Source: Burkholderiales bacterium
Lineage (GTDB): Bacteria > Pseudomonadota > Gammaproteobacteria > Burkholderiales > Burkholderiaceae_E
Assembly (NCBI GenBank): GCA_947487165.1
Contig: CANKWX010000033.1
Location: forward strand, 1-41,073
Length of the DNA: 41,073 bases
Reading direction: 5' to 3'
The position numbers and the translations under genes were made by a program. The stretch's first letter is position 1. Every line of letters begins with the position of its first letter. Below are positions 23,846 through 34,690 of the stretch, in pieces. A model generated the notes under the pieces. That model saw only the letters and a list, made by a program, of their open reading frames with translations, had not been told where the DNA came from and ran no database searches.

Positions 23846-24553
23846 TCAGTCGCGATCGCCGCCGAAGATGCCAAGAATCGACAGAAGGCTGGTGAACACG
23901 TTGTAGACGCTGAGATAGACGCCAAGCGTTGCGGTCACGTAGTTGGTCTCGCCACCACGAATGACACGCTGCAGGTCGACCAGGATGAAGGCCGAAAAGA
24001 TGCCAATGGCCAGCAGCGAGATGACCAGCATCAAGGCGGGCATCTGAAGCCAGATGTTCGCTACCCCCGCCAACAGGATCATGATCATTCCGATGAACAG
24101 GAACTTGCTCATGTTGGTGAAGTCACGCTTGCTCACCGTGGCAACCGTTGCCATCGCGCCGAAGATGGCAGCAGTGCCGCCAAAGGCGGTCATGATCAGT
24201 TGCGCGCCGTTATTGAAACCGAGGATCTGGCCGATCATTCGGGACAGCATCAGCCCCATGAAGAAGGTGAAGCCAAGCAGAAGCGCGACACCGACACCGC
24301 TGTTCTTGAAGCGCTCAATCACATAGAAAAAGCCGAAGGCGATCGCCATGAAGGCAATGAAACCGATCAGCGGGCTGTCCTGAAAAAACGAAAACCCGGT
24401 CTTCACGCCGATCCATGCGCCGATGACGGTCGGCACCATCGACAATGCGAGCAGGGCATAAGTGTTGCGCAGCACCCGATTGCTTGAGGTGCTGACAAGG
24501 CCGCCATCGCTGCCGTAGGGCAGCGACGGGTTCGAATTGCGTTCGTAAGCCAT
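23846..24553 (-). CDS. Bax inhibitor-1 / YccA-family membrane protein
   Basis: The 235-aa protein has seven hydrophobic segments starting with VLRNTYALLALSMVPTVIGAWIG. The family core follows: SPLIGFIAFMAIAFGFFYVIERFKNSGVGVALLLGFTFFMGLMLSRMIG. The C-terminal DLQRVIRGGETNYVTATLGVYLSVYNVFTSLLSILGIFGG has the conserved Asp-rich end (GDRD). YccA in Escherichia coli modulates FtsH, and BI-1 relatives are calcium-leak channels. Here it is notable that hflK and hflC, also FtsH modulators, lie further along the window. ATG 24553 is chosen for the GGAG ribosome site upstream; the frame is open to 24595. Confidence 0.92.
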   Translation of the reverse strand: MAYERNSNPSLPYGSDGGLVSTSSNRVLRNTYALLALSMVPTVIGAWIGVKTGFSFFQDSPLIGFIAFMAIAFGFFYVIERFKNSGVGVALLLGFTFFMGLMLSRMIGQILGFNNGAQLIMTAFGGTAAIFGAMATVATVSKRDFTNMSKFLFIGMIMILLAGVANIWLQMPALMLVISLLAIGIFSAFILVDLQRVIRGGETNYVTATLGVYLSVYNVFTSLLSILGIFGGDRD

Positions 24554-24718
24554 AGTGACTCCGATCTCCAGAAATGAAGGGCGCGCAGGATGCACGTGAC
24601 CGGAATGTAAGGGAGGGTAGTGCTTCTTTCAACCCGGCTGACGGTGGGGGTATCAAATAAATTTTCCGACTCGTCCCATCATGGCGGCTGTCAGCAGGGG
24701 TGGGGCCTGTCTATGGTA

Positions 24719-24774
24719 AACTCGCGAGTTAAGGTTTTATCAATGACCCGCACGCTAACCCTCTAATTTATAAG
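24719..24774 (+). promoter_or_regulatory. Candidate ndk promoter region with a 12-base perfect palindrome
   Basis: AACTCGCGAGTT (24719-24730) is a perfect palindrome about 60 bases before ndk. A -10-like TATAAG lies at 24769-24774. TATGGT at 24713-24718 is another possible -10, just upstream of the palindrome. No convincing -35 is seen for either. This is the only long intergenic space before the housekeeping run, so its main promoter should be here. Confidence 0.4.
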
Positions 24775-24792
24775 AAATTTTTCGGAGCTACA

Positions 24793-25218
24793 ATGGCTTT
24801 AGAGCGCACCCTCTCCATCATCAAACCCGACGCGGTCGCCAAGAACGTCATCGGTCAGATTTATTCCCGTTTTGAGTCTGCGGGGCTGAAACTTGTTGCA
24901 GCTCGCTTCACGCATCTGTCCCGCGGCGAGGCCGAGGCGTTTTACGGCGTGCATCGCGAACGTCCGTTTTTCAAGGATCTGGTCGACTTCATGGTGTCGG
25001 GTCCCGTCATGATCACCGTGCTCGAGGGTGAGGCGGCGATCCAGAAGCACCGCGATCTGATGGGCGCAACCGATCCGAAGAAGGCGGCTCCGGGAACCAT
25101 CCGTGCCGATTTCGCAGACAGCATCGATGCCAACGCGGTTCACGGTTCGGATGGTGTCGACACCGCGTCCGCCGAGATCGCCTTCTTTTTTGCCGGGATG
25201 AACGTCTACAGCCGATGA
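24793..25218 (+). CDS. ndk: Nucleoside diphosphate kinase
   Basis: Equilibrates nucleoside di- and triphosphates using a phosphohistidine intermediate. It has 141 aa, the standard bacterial size. Motifs: [10 protein letters not shown] at the N-terminus, [10 protein letters not shown] (51-60), and the active-site NAVHGSD with H117. CGGAG (24783-24787) is the ribosome site. It begins the long plus-strand run. The TGA overlaps the rlmN ATG (ATGA at 25215), the usual betaproteobacterial ndk-rlmN coupling. Confidence 0.98.
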   Translation: MALERTLSIIKPDAVAKNVIGQIYSRFESAGLKLVAARFTHLSRGEAEAFYGVHRERPFFKDLVDFMVSGPVMITVLEGEAAIQKHRDLMGATDPKKAAPGTIRADFADSIDANAVHGSDGVDTASAEIAFFFAGMNVYSR

Positions 25219-26369
25219 CTGACGGCGGCGCCATCGATCGCATCGACCTGCTCGGGCTTGATCGCTCGGCGATGGTCGAGTTGTGTCGCGAGTGGGGTGA
25301 AAAGCCCTTTCGCGGACAGCAGTTGATGCGCTGGTTGCACCGGCGTTTCGAGTCGGAGTTCGACGCGATGACCGATCTGGCAAAGGGTTTTCGCCAGACT
25401 TTGTCCGAGCGTGCGAGGGTGCTTGCGCCTGCGGTCATCTCGGACCACTTGTCCGCTGATGGCACGCGCAAATGGCTCCTTGATGTCGGTCATGGCAATG
25501 CGGTCGAGACAGTGTTCATTCCCGAATCCGGTCGGGGCACTTTATGCGTTTCGACTCAGGCGGGCTGCGCGGTCAACTGTCTGTTCTGCTCGACAGGCAA
25601 GCAGGGTTTTGCACGCAACCTGTCGTCGGCTGAGATCGTCGGTCAACTGTGGCTCGCCAATCGGCTTGTGGGCGCTCGAAAGGCGGCCTTGAGCGATCCG
25701 GATGAAGAGCAGGCTGACGATCACGATCGGGCGGTGACCAACGTGGTCTTCATGGGCATGGGTGAACCACTGCTCAACTACGAGCCGACGCTCGCCGCGA
25801 TCCGCATCATGCTTGACGATCATGGCTACGGCTTGTCACGTCGGCGCGTGACGGTGTCAACCTCGGGTGTGGTGCCGATGATGGACCGGCTGCGCGACGA
25901 TCAGCCTGTGGCGCTGGCGGTGTCCTTGCATGCACCAGACGATGAGCTTCGCAACCGGCTGGTGCCGCTCAACCGCAAGTACCCGCTGGTCGAGCTGATG
26001 GCGGCCTGCCGGCGATATCTCGAACGGGCGCCCCGTGACTTCATCACCTTCGAATACGTCATGCTCGACGGGGTGAATGATGCTGACGAGCAAGCGAGGC
26101 AACTCATCGAGCTGGTCCGGGATGTGCCCTGCAAGTTCAATCTGATTCCTTTCAATCCCTTTCCTGGCGCTGGTGTGGGGCGTTCTTCGGCCGAGCGGAT
26201 TCGAAGTTTTTCAGCGCGGCTGCTCGATGCAGGCATCGTCACGACCGTCAGGCGCACGCGGGGCGACGACATCGACGCGGCCTGCGGGCAATTGGCGGGC
26301 GATATTCTCGACCGGACTCGTCTGGTGCAACGCACCGAACGCAGTCCGATCATGATCGAGCCGATCTGA
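25215..26369 (+). CDS. rlmN: Dual-specificity RNA methyltransferase RlmN (23S rRNA A2503 / tRNA A37, C2)
   Basis: Radical-SAM methyltransferase. Its 384 aa include LGEKPFR-like [17 protein letters not shown] at the N-terminus. The 4Fe-4S site is C118-x3-C122-x2-C125 in [16 protein letters not shown]. Other motifs are [51 protein letters not shown] and [11 protein letters not shown]. The C-terminal methyl-carrying cysteine is C357 in [13 protein letters not shown]. All catalytic residues are present. Translation is coupled to ndk by a four-base overlap; pilW follows nine bases downstream. Confidence 0.97.
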   Translation: MTDGGAIDRIDLLGLDRSAMVELCREWGEKPFRGQQLMRWLHRRFESEFDAMTDLAKGFRQTLSERARVLAPAVISDHLSADGTRKWLLDVGHGNAVETVFIPESGRGTLCVSTQAGCAVNCLFCSTGKQGFARNLSSAEIVGQLWLANRLVGARKAALSDPDEEQADDHDRAVTNVVFMGMGEPLLNYEPTLAAIRIMLDDHGYGLSRRRVTVSTSGVVPMMDRLRDDQPVALAVSLHAPDDELRNRLVPLNRKYPLVELMAACRRYLERAPRDFITFEYVMLDGVNDADEQARQLIELVRDVPCKFNLIPFNPFPGAGVGRSSAERIRSFSARLLDAGIVTTVRRTRGDDIDAACGQLAGDILDRTRLVQRTERSPIMIEPI

Positions 26370-26378
26370 GGGGGGCGG

Positions 26379-27329
26379 GTGCGAACAGTCAGCCAGCGTG
26401 AACCGGGATTGTCGCCGTGGTGGCAATGCGCTGTAGCGCGCATGCTGCCCGGCCGTGCCTGTGCGCTGCTTGTTGTCGCAGTGGCCTGCGCCTTGATGCA
26501 GGCCTGTACGACGGTCGAGCAGTCCAGAAGAGTGGTCGACGACAACGCCTCCACCGTGACCGATACCCGGACAAATCGGCGCGACGCCGCAGCGGCCCAG
26601 CGTGCGCAAGACCGTGCGGTTGATCTGGTGCCGGGGGCGCCGAAGGTCGAAACCGACGTCTCGCGCAGAGCCCAGATCAGGATCGATCTGGCGGCCGGCT
26701 ACTATCAGCAGCGTGCCTTTGCGCAGTCGCTCGAAGAACTTCGTGCCGCGCTGGCAATCGATGCCAACAGCGCTCAGGCCTACGGGATGCTGGGGCTGGT
26801 CTACATGGAACTGGGTGAGCAGGCGCGAGCCGAAGATGGATTTCGGCAAGCCCTGAGGATCGCACCGGGCGACTCCGATCTCCTGAACAACTACGGCTGG
26901 TTTCTTTGCCAGACGGGGCGTTCCGATCAGGCGATCCCCCAGTTTCAGGCGGCCTTGAAAAATCCGCTTTATGCAACGCCTGCACGTCCGCTCCACAACG
27001 CCGGTATCTGTTCCTTGAGGATCGGTGATGAGCTCGGGGCGGAGTCTTATTTCCTGCGCTCGTTCCAGATCGATCCGCGCAATCCGGTCGCGATGTACAA
27101 CCTTGGCGAGATCAACCTGCGGCGTGGTGATCTCGATCGCGCCCGCTTCTACTCGCGGCGGCTGCTCGACACTTTTCCGCCGAGCGCCGAGACACTCTGG
27201 CTGGCGATCCGCATCGAGCGCAAGGGCAGCGATCGCGACAGTTTCAACAGTCTGTCGGCGCAGCTTCGTCGGCTTTTCCCCGGCTCCCGCGAAGCGGAGT
27301 TACTGCAGCGAGGGGCTTTCGATGCCTGA
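26379..27329 (+). CDS. pilW: Type IV pilus biogenesis lipoprotein PilW/PilF (TPR)
   Basis: Outer-membrane pilotin needed for multimerising the PilQ secretin. The GTG at 26379 gives 316 aa with a GAGGGGGG ribosome site. The ATG at 26442 would give a more compact signal peptide (lipobox LMQAC in both cases; cysteine 43 or 22) but lacks a ribosome site. After an Asp/Arg/Ala-rich spacer, TPR repeats run from about residue 98: RIDLAAGYYQQRAFAQSLEELRAAL, AQAYGMLGLVYMELGEQARAEDGFRQAL, DLLNNYGWFLCQTGRSDQAIPQFQAAL, then LHNAGICSLRIGDELGAESYFLRS. The conserved NNYGWFLC stretch is typical of PilF/PilW. The end overlaps rodZ by eight bases. Confidence 0.9.
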   Translation: MRTVSQREPGLSPWWQCAVARMLPGRACALLVVAVACALMQACTTVEQSRRVVDDNASTVTDTRTNRRDAAAAQRAQDRAVDLVPGAPKVETDVSRRAQIRIDLAAGYYQQRAFAQSLEELRAALAIDANSAQAYGMLGLVYMELGEQARAEDGFRQALRIAPGDSDLLNNYGWFLCQTGRSDQAIPQFQAALKNPLYATPARPLHNAGICSLRIGDELGAESYFLRSFQIDPRNPVAMYNLGEINLRRGDLDRARFYSRRLLDTFPPSAETLWLAIRIERKGSDRDSFNSLSAQLRRLFPGSREAELLQRGAFDA

Positions 27330-28332
27330 TTCCTCCGACGCGTTGCCGCATCCGATGTCGGGCGTCCCGTCCGTCGGTTCATCGTCCGAGCTTGCGGGGA
27401 TGCGAGAGCAGCGCGGCTGGTCCCAGGCCGACGTCGCCCAGCGGCTCAAGTTGCGGGTTCGTCAGCTTGATGCGCTTGAGCGCGGTGACTGGGAGGCCTT
27501 GCCGGGCAGGGCGTTTGTCCGTGGCACCTTGCGTGCTTATGCCAGGCTGCTCGAGGTCGACATTGAGCCTTTGCTGAAGGTTGTGGGCGGTTTTGCGCAA
27601 GCAGAAGAGCTGCGCCCCTCGGCGTCGCTTGGCACACAAATGCCTCGTTCAGGCGGGTTCGGCTTCGATGGCGATACCCGCAGCAATCGCCTGCCCTGGG
27701 CAGTGCTTGGCGTGCTGGGTGTGATAGCGCTGGCATTCTTTTTCGGACGGGACGGCGAGATTTCAAACCCCTCGCAATGGTTTGGCGTGCCGCCGGTGAC
27801 CAAGCCGTTCAGCCCGGCGAAGCCCGCGGCAGTCGACGGTTCGTTGCCGGCTGAAACTCCCGGTGCGGCCGGTGCAACGACGGTGCCAGCTGATCCGGCT
27901 GCAGCGCCTGCTCTGATGGTCCCGGGTCCGACGCTTGCCGTCCCTGATCCGGCGCAGGGCGCGGCAGTCGCCGGCCAGGCGCAATCGCCCGGCTCGTCGA
28001 TCACGAGCCCAGCATCGTCCGCGAGCCCAGGCTCGACCGGCCCATCCGGCGCAGCGTCTGGCGTCACGTCTTCCGAGATGGCTCGCGCACCCTCGACCCT
28101 GCGATTCACCGTCAGGCAGGATGCCTGGATCGAGGTCCGGCAGGCCGATGGGCGAACGGTTTTCAGTGCAATCGTCAGACCGGGCGCGCCGGTCGATGTC
28201 GATGCGAAGCAACCGGTGTCAATGGTGATCGGCAACGCCAATCAGGTCAGTCTCGACTTCGAGGGCAAGCCAGTCGATCTCAAGCCGCTGACCGTCATGC
28301 CCAACAACATTGCGAAGGTAAAACTGCCGTGA
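27322..28332 (+). CDS. rodZ: RodZ-like protein: HTH domain, membrane anchor, DUF4115
   Basis: Cytoskeletal adaptor thought to link MreB to the cell-wall machine. The 336-aa product has an N-terminal HTH_25 domain (22-86; [54 protein letters not shown]). One membrane helix lies at about 124-141. A Pro/Ala/Ser-rich periplasmic spacer of about 110 residues follows. The C-terminal beta domain starts near [20 protein letters not shown] and matches DUF4115. ATG 27322 is preceded by GAGGGG and overlaps pilW. The pilW-rodZ-ispG-hisS order is standard in beta- and gammaproteobacteria. Because the spacer is low-complexity, its length may vary between strains. Confidence 0.9.
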   Translation: MPDSSDALPHPMSGVPSVGSSSELAGMREQRGWSQADVAQRLKLRVRQLDALERGDWEALPGRAFVRGTLRAYARLLEVDIEPLLKVVGGFAQAEELRPSASLGTQMPRSGGFGFDGDTRSNRLPWAVLGVLGVIALAFFFGRDGEISNPSQWFGVPPVTKPFSPAKPAAVDGSLPAETPGAAGATTVPADPAAAPALMVPGPTLAVPDPAQGAAVAGQAQSPGSSITSPASSASPGSTGPSGAASGVTSSEMARAPSTLRFTVRQDAWIEVRQADGRTVFSAIVRPGAPVDVDAKQPVSMVIGNANQVSLDFEGKPVDLKPLTVMPNNIAKVKLP

Positions 28333-29654
28333 CCATTGCTCCGTCAGCTCCGAACGGCTTCGAGGGGCGTCCCATGCCAGTCGGACCGCTTGCCCGTCGG
28401 ATATCGCGTCAGGTCGACATCCGCTGGGGCAGTCGTGTTGTGCGGGTCGGTGGGGATGCACCGGTCGTTGTGCAATCAATGACCAATACCGACACCGCCG
28501 ATCCGATTGCTACTGCGATTCAGGTGAAGGCATTGGCGCAGGCCGGGTCAGAAGTCGTTCGAATTACCGTCAATTCGCCCGAGGCCGCTCGGGAAGTCAT
28601 CACCCTGCGCGAGCAGCTCGACCGGATGGGCGTGGATGTGCCGCTGGTGGGCGATTTTCATTACAACGGCCACAAGCTTCTGACCCAGTTCCCCGATTGC
28701 GCCAAAGCACTCTCCAAGTACCGCATCAATCCCGGCAATGTCGGCACATCGAGTCGTCGTGACGGCAATTTCGCGCAGATGATCGAAGTGGCAGCGCTGC
28801 ATGGCAAACCGGTCCGTATCGGCGTCAACTGGGGCAGTCTCGATCAGTCCCTGCTGGCCAGACTGATGGACGAAAATGCCGCGCGCGCCAGGCCATTCGA
28901 TGCCATGCAGGTCATGCGCGAAGCGCTGGTCACCTCGGCCATCGACAGCGCCATTCAGGCCGAGTCGCTCGGTTTGCCTGGCAACGCCATCATCCTGTCG
29001 GCCAAGGTGTCGAATGTTCAGGACGTGGTGGCGGTCTACCGTGAGCTCGCCCGTCGCTGCGATTACCCTTTGCATGTCGGACTGACCGAAGCGGGAATGG
29101 GCAGCAAGGGCATTGTTGCATCGACTGCTGCGCTGGCGGTTCTCCTTCAGGAGGGGATCGGTGACACCATCCGTGTGTCGCTGACACCCGAGCCAGGTGG
29201 CGACCGGACCCGCGAGGTGATCGTTGCTCAGGAAATTCTTCAGACGATGGGGCTTCGTGCGTTTACGCCGCTGGTCATTGCCTGCCCGGGTTGTGGTCGA
29301 ACCAGCAGCACCTTCTTCCAGGAACTCGCCGAGCATATCCAGAGCTTCCTGCGTACTCAGATGCCGGTCTGGCGGGCCAGTTATCCTGGCGTCGAATCGA
29401 TGCAGGTCGCTGTGATGGGTTGTGTCGTCAATGGCCCGGGCGAATCGCGTCACGCCGATATCGGCATTTCCTTGCCGGGCGCCGGCGAGGCCCCGGTTGC
29501 GCCGGTGTTCGTCGATGGCGAACGGACTGTGACGCTCAAGGGCGATCATATCGCCCAGGAGTTTCAGGCCATCGTCGAGAACTATGTTCATCGCCGTTAT
29601 GGCGGTTTCGCCGGCGGTTCAGCCACAACCGCCCCTGAAGCGCAAAACGCCTGA
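28329..29654 (+). CDS. ispG: 4-hydroxy-3-methylbut-2-enyl diphosphate synthase (IspG/GcpE)
   Basis: [4Fe-4S] enzyme of the non-mevalonate isoprenoid pathway. The 441-aa protein shows [17 protein letters not shown] (40-56), [15 protein letters not shown] and YRINPGNVG. The cluster cysteines are C319 and C322 in CPGCGRTSS and C365 in [10 protein letters not shown]. It is about 70 residues longer than the Escherichia coli enzyme, as in other betaproteobacterial forms. The GTG start overlaps the rodZ stop as GTGA. The window shows no other isoprenoid gene. Confidence 0.97.
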   Translation: MTIAPSAPNGFEGRPMPVGPLARRISRQVDIRWGSRVVRVGGDAPVVVQSMTNTDTADPIATAIQVKALAQAGSEVVRITVNSPEAAREVITLREQLDRMGVDVPLVGDFHYNGHKLLTQFPDCAKALSKYRINPGNVGTSSRRDGNFAQMIEVAALHGKPVRIGVNWGSLDQSLLARLMDENAARARPFDAMQVMREALVTSAIDSAIQAESLGLPGNAIILSAKVSNVQDVVAVYRELARRCDYPLHVGLTEAGMGSKGIVASTAALAVLLQEGIGDTIRVSLTPEPGGDRTREVIVAQEILQTMGLRAFTPLVIACPGCGRTSSTFFQELAEHIQSFLRTQMPVWRASYPGVESMQVAVMGCVVNGPGESRHADIGISLPGAGEAPVAPVFVDGERTVTLKGDHIAQEFQAIVENYVHRRYGGFAGGSATTAPEAQNA

Positions 29655-29712
29655 CCCTCTGACTCCAGCGGCCTGTGCTGCGCCAACCCTGCTGATTCGA
29701 CCTCTCCTGACT

Positions 29713-31056
29713 ATGTCCGACGCTGTGCCCCGCTCACCGAATGACACTGCCGCTCGACCCGCCGCACGGCTGGCCGGTGTCAAGGGTATGAACGATCTTC
29801 TGCCCGAGCAGATGGAGCGGTGGGAGCGACTCGAGCATGCGGTGGCAGCCTGGGCTCGCAGCTATGGCTATCGGCAGATCCGCACGCCGATCGTCGAGCC
29901 GACAGCGCTTTTCAAGCGCGGCATCGGCGAGGTCACCGATATCGTCGAGAAAGAGATGTATTCCTTCGAAGACGCGCTCAATGGTGAACATCTCACCTTA
30001 CGGCCGGAGAACACCGCCGGTGTCGTGCGAGCCGTGATTGAGCACAACCTGCTCTACGACGGACCGCGCCGGCTCTGGTACACCGGGCCGATGTTTCGCC
30101 ACGAACGCCCGCAGCGAGGCCGCTACCGGCAATTCCATCAGATCGGTATTGAAGCGCTCGGGTTTGCAGGGCCCGATATCGATGCCGAGGTCATCGCCAT
30201 GAGCCAGCGGCTCTGGGACGATCTCGACCTGACCGATATCCGTCTCGAACTCAACAGTATCGGCGATGCAAGCGAGCGCCTGGCCCATCGCGCAGCACTG
30301 ATTGCCTATTTCGAAGACAATGCGACGCTGCTCGACGACGATGCGCGTCGACGGCTGCACAGCAACCCTCTGCGTATTCTCGATACCAAAAATCCGTCGA
30401 TGCAGGCCTTGGTCGAGGCGGCGCCAAGGCTGTCCGATTATCTGGGTGACGAGTCGCGCGCGCACTTCGAGGGGGTGCAGGCCTTGCTGCGCACGATCGG
30501 GATCCCTTTCAAGATCAATCCGCGACTGGTTCGAGGTCTCGACTACTACAACCGGACAGTGTTTGAGTGGGTCACCGATCGGCTCGGTGCCCAGGGCACT
30601 GTCTGTGGTGGTGGGCGTTACGACCCGTTGATCGGAATGCTTGGCGGCAAGCCTGCGCCGGCCTGCGGTTTTGCGATCGGGGTCGAACGTCTGCTCGACC
30701 TCATGAGCCAGTCTAGCCAAAGCGATCAGGGTCCGGGCTGCGATGTCTATGTGGTTCATCAGGGCGATGCGGCGAGCATGAGTGCCTTCAGCGTCGCCGA
30801 GGGGCTTCGCAGTGCCGGACTCGATGTCGTGCTCAATGCCGGCGGTGGCAGCTTCAAGTCCCAATTCAAGCGTGCCGATGCCAGCGGCGCCGAGTTTGCG
30901 GTGGTGATCGGCGACGATGAAGCGGCCAATCGGACCGCGACCGTCAAGGCCCTGCGCAGCGCCGGCGGCGAGCGGGCGGCAGGTCAGCAACACTCGGTGG
31001 CGCTCGATGCGCTGGCCGACTATCTGGTTGATGCGCTGGTTGCCACAGGCGACTGA
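29713..31056 (+). CDS. hisS: Histidyl-tRNA synthetase
   Basis: Class II aminoacyl-tRNA synthetase. The 447-aa protein has [15 protein letters not shown] at the N-terminus. Motif 1 is in [25 protein letters not shown], and motif 2 is in [21 protein letters not shown]. The histidine-specific segment is [15 protein letters not shown], and motif 3 is AIGVERL. The C-terminal anticodon-binding domain begins near [10 protein letters not shown]. The ATG at 29713 is the first that gives the family N-terminus; the frame is open to 29584. The paralogue hisZ lies 7 kb downstream and lacks the synthetase specifics. Confidence 0.97.
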   Translation: MSDAVPRSPNDTAARPAARLAGVKGMNDLLPEQMERWERLEHAVAAWARSYGYRQIRTPIVEPTALFKRGIGEVTDIVEKEMYSFEDALNGEHLTLRPENTAGVVRAVIEHNLLYDGPRRLWYTGPMFRHERPQRGRYRQFHQIGIEALGFAGPDIDAEVIAMSQRLWDDLDLTDIRLELNSIGDASERLAHRAALIAYFEDNATLLDDDARRRLHSNPLRILDTKNPSMQALVEAAPRLSDYLGDESRAHFEGVQALLRTIGIPFKINPRLVRGLDYYNRTVFEWVTDRLGAQGTVCGGGRYDPLIGMLGGKPAPACGFAIGVERLLDLMSQSSQSDQGPGCDVYVVHQGDAASMSAFSVAEGLRSAGLDVVLNAGGGSFKSQFKRADASGAEFAVVIGDDEAANRTATVKALRSAGGERAAGQQHSVALDALADYLVDALVATGD

Positions 31057-31091
31057 GCCCGACCGCATCACGATCCCTCTACGGAAACTTC

Positions 31092-31724
31092 ATGGCCTAC
31101 GATCTCGAGGAACAGGACCAGCTCGACGCCTTCAAGGCGTACTGGAAAAAATACGGCAATACCGTACTTACAGTGATCACCGTGCTGCTGCTTGCGGTCG
31201 CCGGCTGGCGCGGCTGGGGATGGTGGCAGCAAAAGCAGGCGGTCGAAGCGTCGGCTGCCTACGAGCAACTGCGCCAGGCCGTGCAACTCAACGATATCGC
31301 CAAGGTCAAGGTGGCATCAGGGCAGATCTTCGAGCAGTACCCCCGCACGATCTACGGGTCGATGGCGGCGCTGGTCGCCGCGCGTGCCTATTACGATGCC
31401 GGTGACATCAAGGCTGCCAAGGCGCCACTTCAATGGGCGATCGACAAGGCTGTCGAGCCCGAGCACCGACTGCTTGCCCGATTGCGCCTGGCGGGTCTGC
31501 TGCTGGATGAAAAGGCCTACGACGAGGGTCTGGGGTTGCTTACTGTCCCCGACGCAGGGTCGTTTGCCGGCCTGTTCGCCGATCGGCGCGGCGATCTCCT
31601 CCTCGCACAGGGAAAGCGCGATGAGGCAAAAGCCGCCTTTGTCGATGCGCTCGCCCGCCTCGATCGCGGCAGTGCGATGCGATCGGTCGTGCAGATGAAG
31701 CTCGATGCGCTCGGAGGGGCCTGA
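31092..31724 (+). CDS. yfgM: YfgM-family tetratricopeptide membrane protein
   Basis: This inner-membrane protein with a periplasmic TPR-like domain assists SecYEG-linked chaperone networks in Escherichia coli. The 210-aa protein has the family opening YDLEEQDQLDAFKAYWKKYGN. One membrane helix lies at about 23-39. An alpha-helical domain with repeated A-x-x-L patterns follows (YGSMAALVAARAYYDAGDIKAAKAPLQWAID and RLLARLRLAGLLLDEKAYDEGLGLL). It is between hisS and bamB, its usual place. Only one base separates its stop from the bamB start. Confidence 0.92.
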   Translation: MAYDLEEQDQLDAFKAYWKKYGNTVLTVITVLLLAVAGWRGWGWWQQKQAVEASAAYEQLRQAVQLNDIAKVKVASGQIFEQYPRTIYGSMAALVAARAYYDAGDIKAAKAPLQWAIDKAVEPEHRLLARLRLAGLLLDEKAYDEGLGLLTVPDAGSFAGLFADRRGDLLLAQGKRDEAKAAFVDALARLDRGSAMRSVVQMKLDALGGA

Positions 31725-31725
31725 G

Positions 31726-32865
31726 ATGCGCGAGCGTCTGCTCATGAGCCGGTCCGGGCGCTTCGTTGTGTTTGCGGCCGCACTCGTGCTTGCGGGCTGT
31801 TTCGGTTCGTCTCGCAAACCCCCCGATCCCTTGCCCGCAAGCACTGGTGGCGTCAGGGTCTCGCAGTTGTGGCGAGTCGCACTCGATGGTGACTCCGGTA
31901 TCGGTTTCGCGCCGGTGGCCATCGGTGACAGCGTCTGGGCAGCCTCCAAGAAGGGCGTGTTGACCCGCGTCGATATCGACACCGGCCGGGCGCGCTGGCG
32001 TACCGTCACCGGAAAAACCCTGACCGCCGGCGTCGGTACCGATGGCCTGGTGTCGGTCGTTGCGACCATTCAAGGCGAGATACTCGCCTATGACGTCGAT
32101 GGACAGTTCAAATGGTCTGCCCAGATTGGCGCCGAGATCGTCACGCCGCCCGCGGTGGCCGATGGCACGGTGCTGCTGAGAACCACCGACAATCGGGTGC
32201 TGGCATTCGACAGCGATAACGGCAATCGACGTTGGACCTTCCAGCGCCAGAATCCGCCGCTGGTGCTCCGGCAGTCGGGGGGCGTCGCGATGGTGCCTTC
32301 ATTGGGCTTCATTGGCATGCCGGGTGGCAGACTGGTGGCGCTCGGTTTATCGAGCGGGTCGCCGCGATGGGATGTGCCACTGGCTCAGCCGCGTGGTGCC
32401 ACCGAGCTCGAGCGAATGGCCGATGTCGTGGGAACGCCGCTGATCATCGGCCAGGAGCTGTGCGCAGCGACCTATCAGGGGCGTGTCGGTTGTCTCAACG
32501 CGGCAAACGGCGAGCCGATCTGGACCAAGGATTTCTCATCGGCAGTGGGCCTTGATGTCGACGGGCGGGGTGTCGTTTTGCCGGATGCCGACGATATCGT
32601 TCATGCCTTCGACCGCGCTGGTGCGCCGGTCTGGCAGCAGAAGGGCCTCGCGCGCCGGCGTCTGTCCGCGCCGCTGATCGCGGCCCGATCGGTCGCCTTC
32701 GGCGATTTCCAGGGCAATGTGCTGTGGCTGTCCCGCGATGACGGCACGCTTTCCGCAGTCAGAACGACCGACGGCAAAGCGATCGTTGCCCCGCCGACAG
32801 CGATCGGTTCGATCCTGGTGGTCCAGACATCCGGCGGGACGCTTCATGCGTTCCGGGTCGAGTGA
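31726..32865 (+). CDS. bamB: Outer-membrane protein assembly factor BamB
   Basis: Lipoprotein subunit of the BAM complex that inserts beta-barrel proteins into the outer membrane. The 379-aa protein has a signal peptide ending in the lipobox LAGC (C25). An eight-bladed PQQ-like propeller follows, with repeated blade ends such as [49 protein letters not shown] and [12 protein letters not shown] 31726 follows GGAGGGG; an in-frame ATG at 31744 is also possible. The stop overlaps the GTG start of der (GTGA), a typical linkage. Confidence 0.96.
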   Translation: MRERLLMSRSGRFVVFAAALVLAGCFGSSRKPPDPLPASTGGVRVSQLWRVALDGDSGIGFAPVAIGDSVWAASKKGVLTRVDIDTGRARWRTVTGKTLTAGVGTDGLVSVVATIQGEILAYDVDGQFKWSAQIGAEIVTPPAVADGTVLLRTTDNRVLAFDSDNGNRRWTFQRQNPPLVLRQSGGVAMVPSLGFIGMPGGRLVALGLSSGSPRWDVPLAQPRGATELERMADVVGTPLIIGQELCAATYQGRVGCLNAANGEPIWTKDFSSAVGLDVDGRGVVLPDADDIVHAFDRAGAPVWQQKGLARRRLSAPLIAARSVAFGDFQGNVLWLSRDDGTLSAVRTTDGKAIVAPPTAIGSILVVQTSGGTLHAFRVE

Positions 32866-34310
32866 CGCAGGACAGGGTTCCGACGCCGGTTGTTGCGATC
32901 GTCGGTCGACCCAACGTCGGCAAGTCGACGCTCTTCAATCGCCTGACCCGCAGTCGAGATGCCCTGGTGCACGACATACCGGGTTTGACCCGCGACCGTC
33001 ATTATGGCCAGGGACGCTACGGTGATAGACGATTCATCGTGATCGACACCGGGGGCTTTGAGCCGGTCGCGCGTGACGGCATTGCCGCCGAGATGGCGAG
33101 ACAGGCACGTCAGGCGGTGATTGAGGCTGATCTGGTGGTCTTCGTGGTCGACGGGCGCGCCGGCATGGCGGCACGCGACCGTGATATTGCCAATGAGTTG
33201 CGCCGTACGGCAGCACGGGTCTTGCTCGCGGTCAACAAGACCGAAGGCATGGCGCGTGAGCAGACGATTGCCGATTTCTGGTCGCTGGGGCTGGGTCAGC
33301 CCTTTGCGATTTCCGCCGCGCATGGCGATGGCGTTCGCGAACTGATTGAAGACGCTTTGCCTGAGCTTGATCAGCCGATCATCGATGAGCCGTCTCCCGA
33401 AGTTGTTCGGGCACCCACTGCCGCCGAGCTTGCTGCCCTCGATGCCCAGCCTGCGCCGGCCGAAGGTGGCGCGGCGCCGACTGCCGTCGCAGCCGACCCG
33501 CGCGGACCGCGACGGGTGAAGGTGGCAGTGGTCGGTCGTCCGAACGCCGGCAAATCGACGCTGGTCAATACGCTGCTCGGTGAGGAAAGGATGATCGCCT
33601 TCGATCAGCCTGGCACCACTCGCGATGCGGTGGCGATCGATTTCGAACGCAGCGGCCGACCCTACACCCTGATCGACACTGCGGGCATGCGCAGGCGAGG
33701 CAAGGTGACCGACGTGATCGAAAAGTTTTCGGTCGTCAAGACCTTGCAGGCGATCGAAGACAGCAATGTCTGCATCCTCCTGCTCGATGCGGCCGAGGAT
33801 GTCGCCGATCAGGACGCGCATATTGCGGGCTATCTGCTAGAGGCCGGGCGGGCGGTCGTTGTCGGTATCAACAAGTGGGATCTGGCCGATTCGCATCACC
33901 GCGATCGCATCAAGGTCGAATTCGCCCGCAAGCTCGGATTTCTCTCGTTTGCCCGGCTGCATTTCGTTGTGGCCACCGAAGGCCGCGGTGTCGGCGCCCT
34001 GATGCGATCGGTCGATGAAGCCTTTGCAGCAGCCACTGCCAAGCTCTCGACACCAAGACTGACGCGCTCGATGATCGAAGCGGTCGAGCGCCAGCAACCA
34101 CCCCGTCGCGGCACGATCAGACCCAAGCTGCGCTACGCCCATCAGGGCGGACAGAACCCGCCGATCGTCGTCATTCACGGCAACTCCCTCGACAAGGTGC
34201 CGGACAGCTATCGGCGCTATCTCGAGGGATGGTTTCGCGAGCACTTCGAGCTCCAGGGAACGCCCCTGCGGATCGAATTCCGCACCTCCAGCAACCCTTA
34301 TGCGCGCTGA
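32862..34310 (+). CDS. der: Ribosome-biogenesis GTPase Der (EngA)
   Basis: Double GTPase needed for 50S assembly. The 482-aa protein has two G domains. The first P-loop is GRPNVGKST (15-23) with DTGG near 62-65 and NKTEG. The second P-loop is GRPNAGKST (225-233) with [10 protein letters not shown] and NKWD. The C-terminal KH-like domain (about 385-482) includes [20 protein letters not shown]. The linker between G domains is Ala/Pro-rich and longer than in Escherichia coli. The GTG start overlaps bamB. The next gene is 143 bases away, after inverted repeats. Confidence 0.97.
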   Translation: MTQDRVPTPVVAIVGRPNVGKSTLFNRLTRSRDALVHDIPGLTRDRHYGQGRYGDRRFIVIDTGGFEPVARDGIAAEMARQARQAVIEADLVVFVVDGRAGMAARDRDIANELRRTAARVLLAVNKTEGMAREQTIADFWSLGLGQPFAISAAHGDGVRELIEDALPELDQPIIDEPSPEVVRAPTAAELAALDAQPAPAEGGAAPTAVAADPRGPRRVKVAVVGRPNAGKSTLVNTLLGEERMIAFDQPGTTRDAVAIDFERSGRPYTLIDTAGMRRRGKVTDVIEKFSVVKTLQAIEDSNVCILLLDAAEDVADQDAHIAGYLLEAGRAVVVGINKWDLADSHHRDRIKVEFARKLGFLSFARLHFVVATEGRGVGALMRSVDEAFAAATAKLSTPRLTRSMIEAVERQQPPRRGTIRPKLRYAHQGGQNPPIVVIHGNSLDKVPDSYRRYLEGWFREHFELQGTPLRIEFRTSSNPYAR

Positions 34311-34367
34311 GACCGGCGAATCCTTACGGCCCTTTCGGCCGCTTCACCCGATAGCCAACGGCCGGTC
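34311..34367 (+). terminator. Nested inverted repeats between der and hfq
   Basis: Outer arms GACCGGC (34311-34317) and GCCGGTC (34361-34367) enclose CGGCC-CTTTC-GGCCG near 34327-34341. The RNA could form a long branched hairpin just after der. It lacks a T run, so it may be a partial terminator, an mRNA processing site, or a feature of the hfq leader. Confidence 0.4.
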
Positions 34368-34453
34368 AATTCGTTAGATTCATGAGGTGAGACTTGCCAT
34401 GCAGCGTTTCGCCCCCACAACCGACAAGATGATCAGGAAGCCCCGGAGCCCCG

Positions 34454-34690
34454 ATGAGCAATAAAGGACAGCTGCTGCAAGACCCTTACCTCAATCTGCT
34501 TCGGAAGGAGCAGGTTCCGGTGTCGATCTACCTCGTCAATGGCATCAAGCTGCAGGGCCAGATCGATTCCTTCGATCAGTATGTTGTTTTGCTGCGCAAC
34601 ACCGTGACGCAGATGGTCTACAAGCACGCGATCTCGACCGTGGTTCCGGCCCGGCCGGTCAACTTCCAGGCTGAAGGCACCGAAAGCTGA
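34454..34690 (+). CDS. hfq: RNA chaperone Hfq
   Basis: Sm-like hexameric protein that pairs small RNAs with mRNAs. The 78-aa protein shows [45 protein letters not shown] (Sm1) and VYKHAIST (Sm2, with the YKHA motif). The C-terminal tail is short, as in other betaproteobacteria. GGAG (34444-34447) is the ribosome site. Its own promoter probably lies in the 143-base space after der. The last codon overlaps the apparent CTG start of hflX. Confidence 0.98.
   Translation: MSNKGQLLQDPYLNLLRKEQVPVSIYLVNGIKLQGQIDSFDQYVVLLRNTVTQMVYKHAISTVVPARPVNFQAEGTES

Noticed and set aside
34399-34464. A 21-codon ORF running into the hfq start
   Set aside because: It has no ribosome site and no recognisable product; it is more likely just part of the hfq leader.
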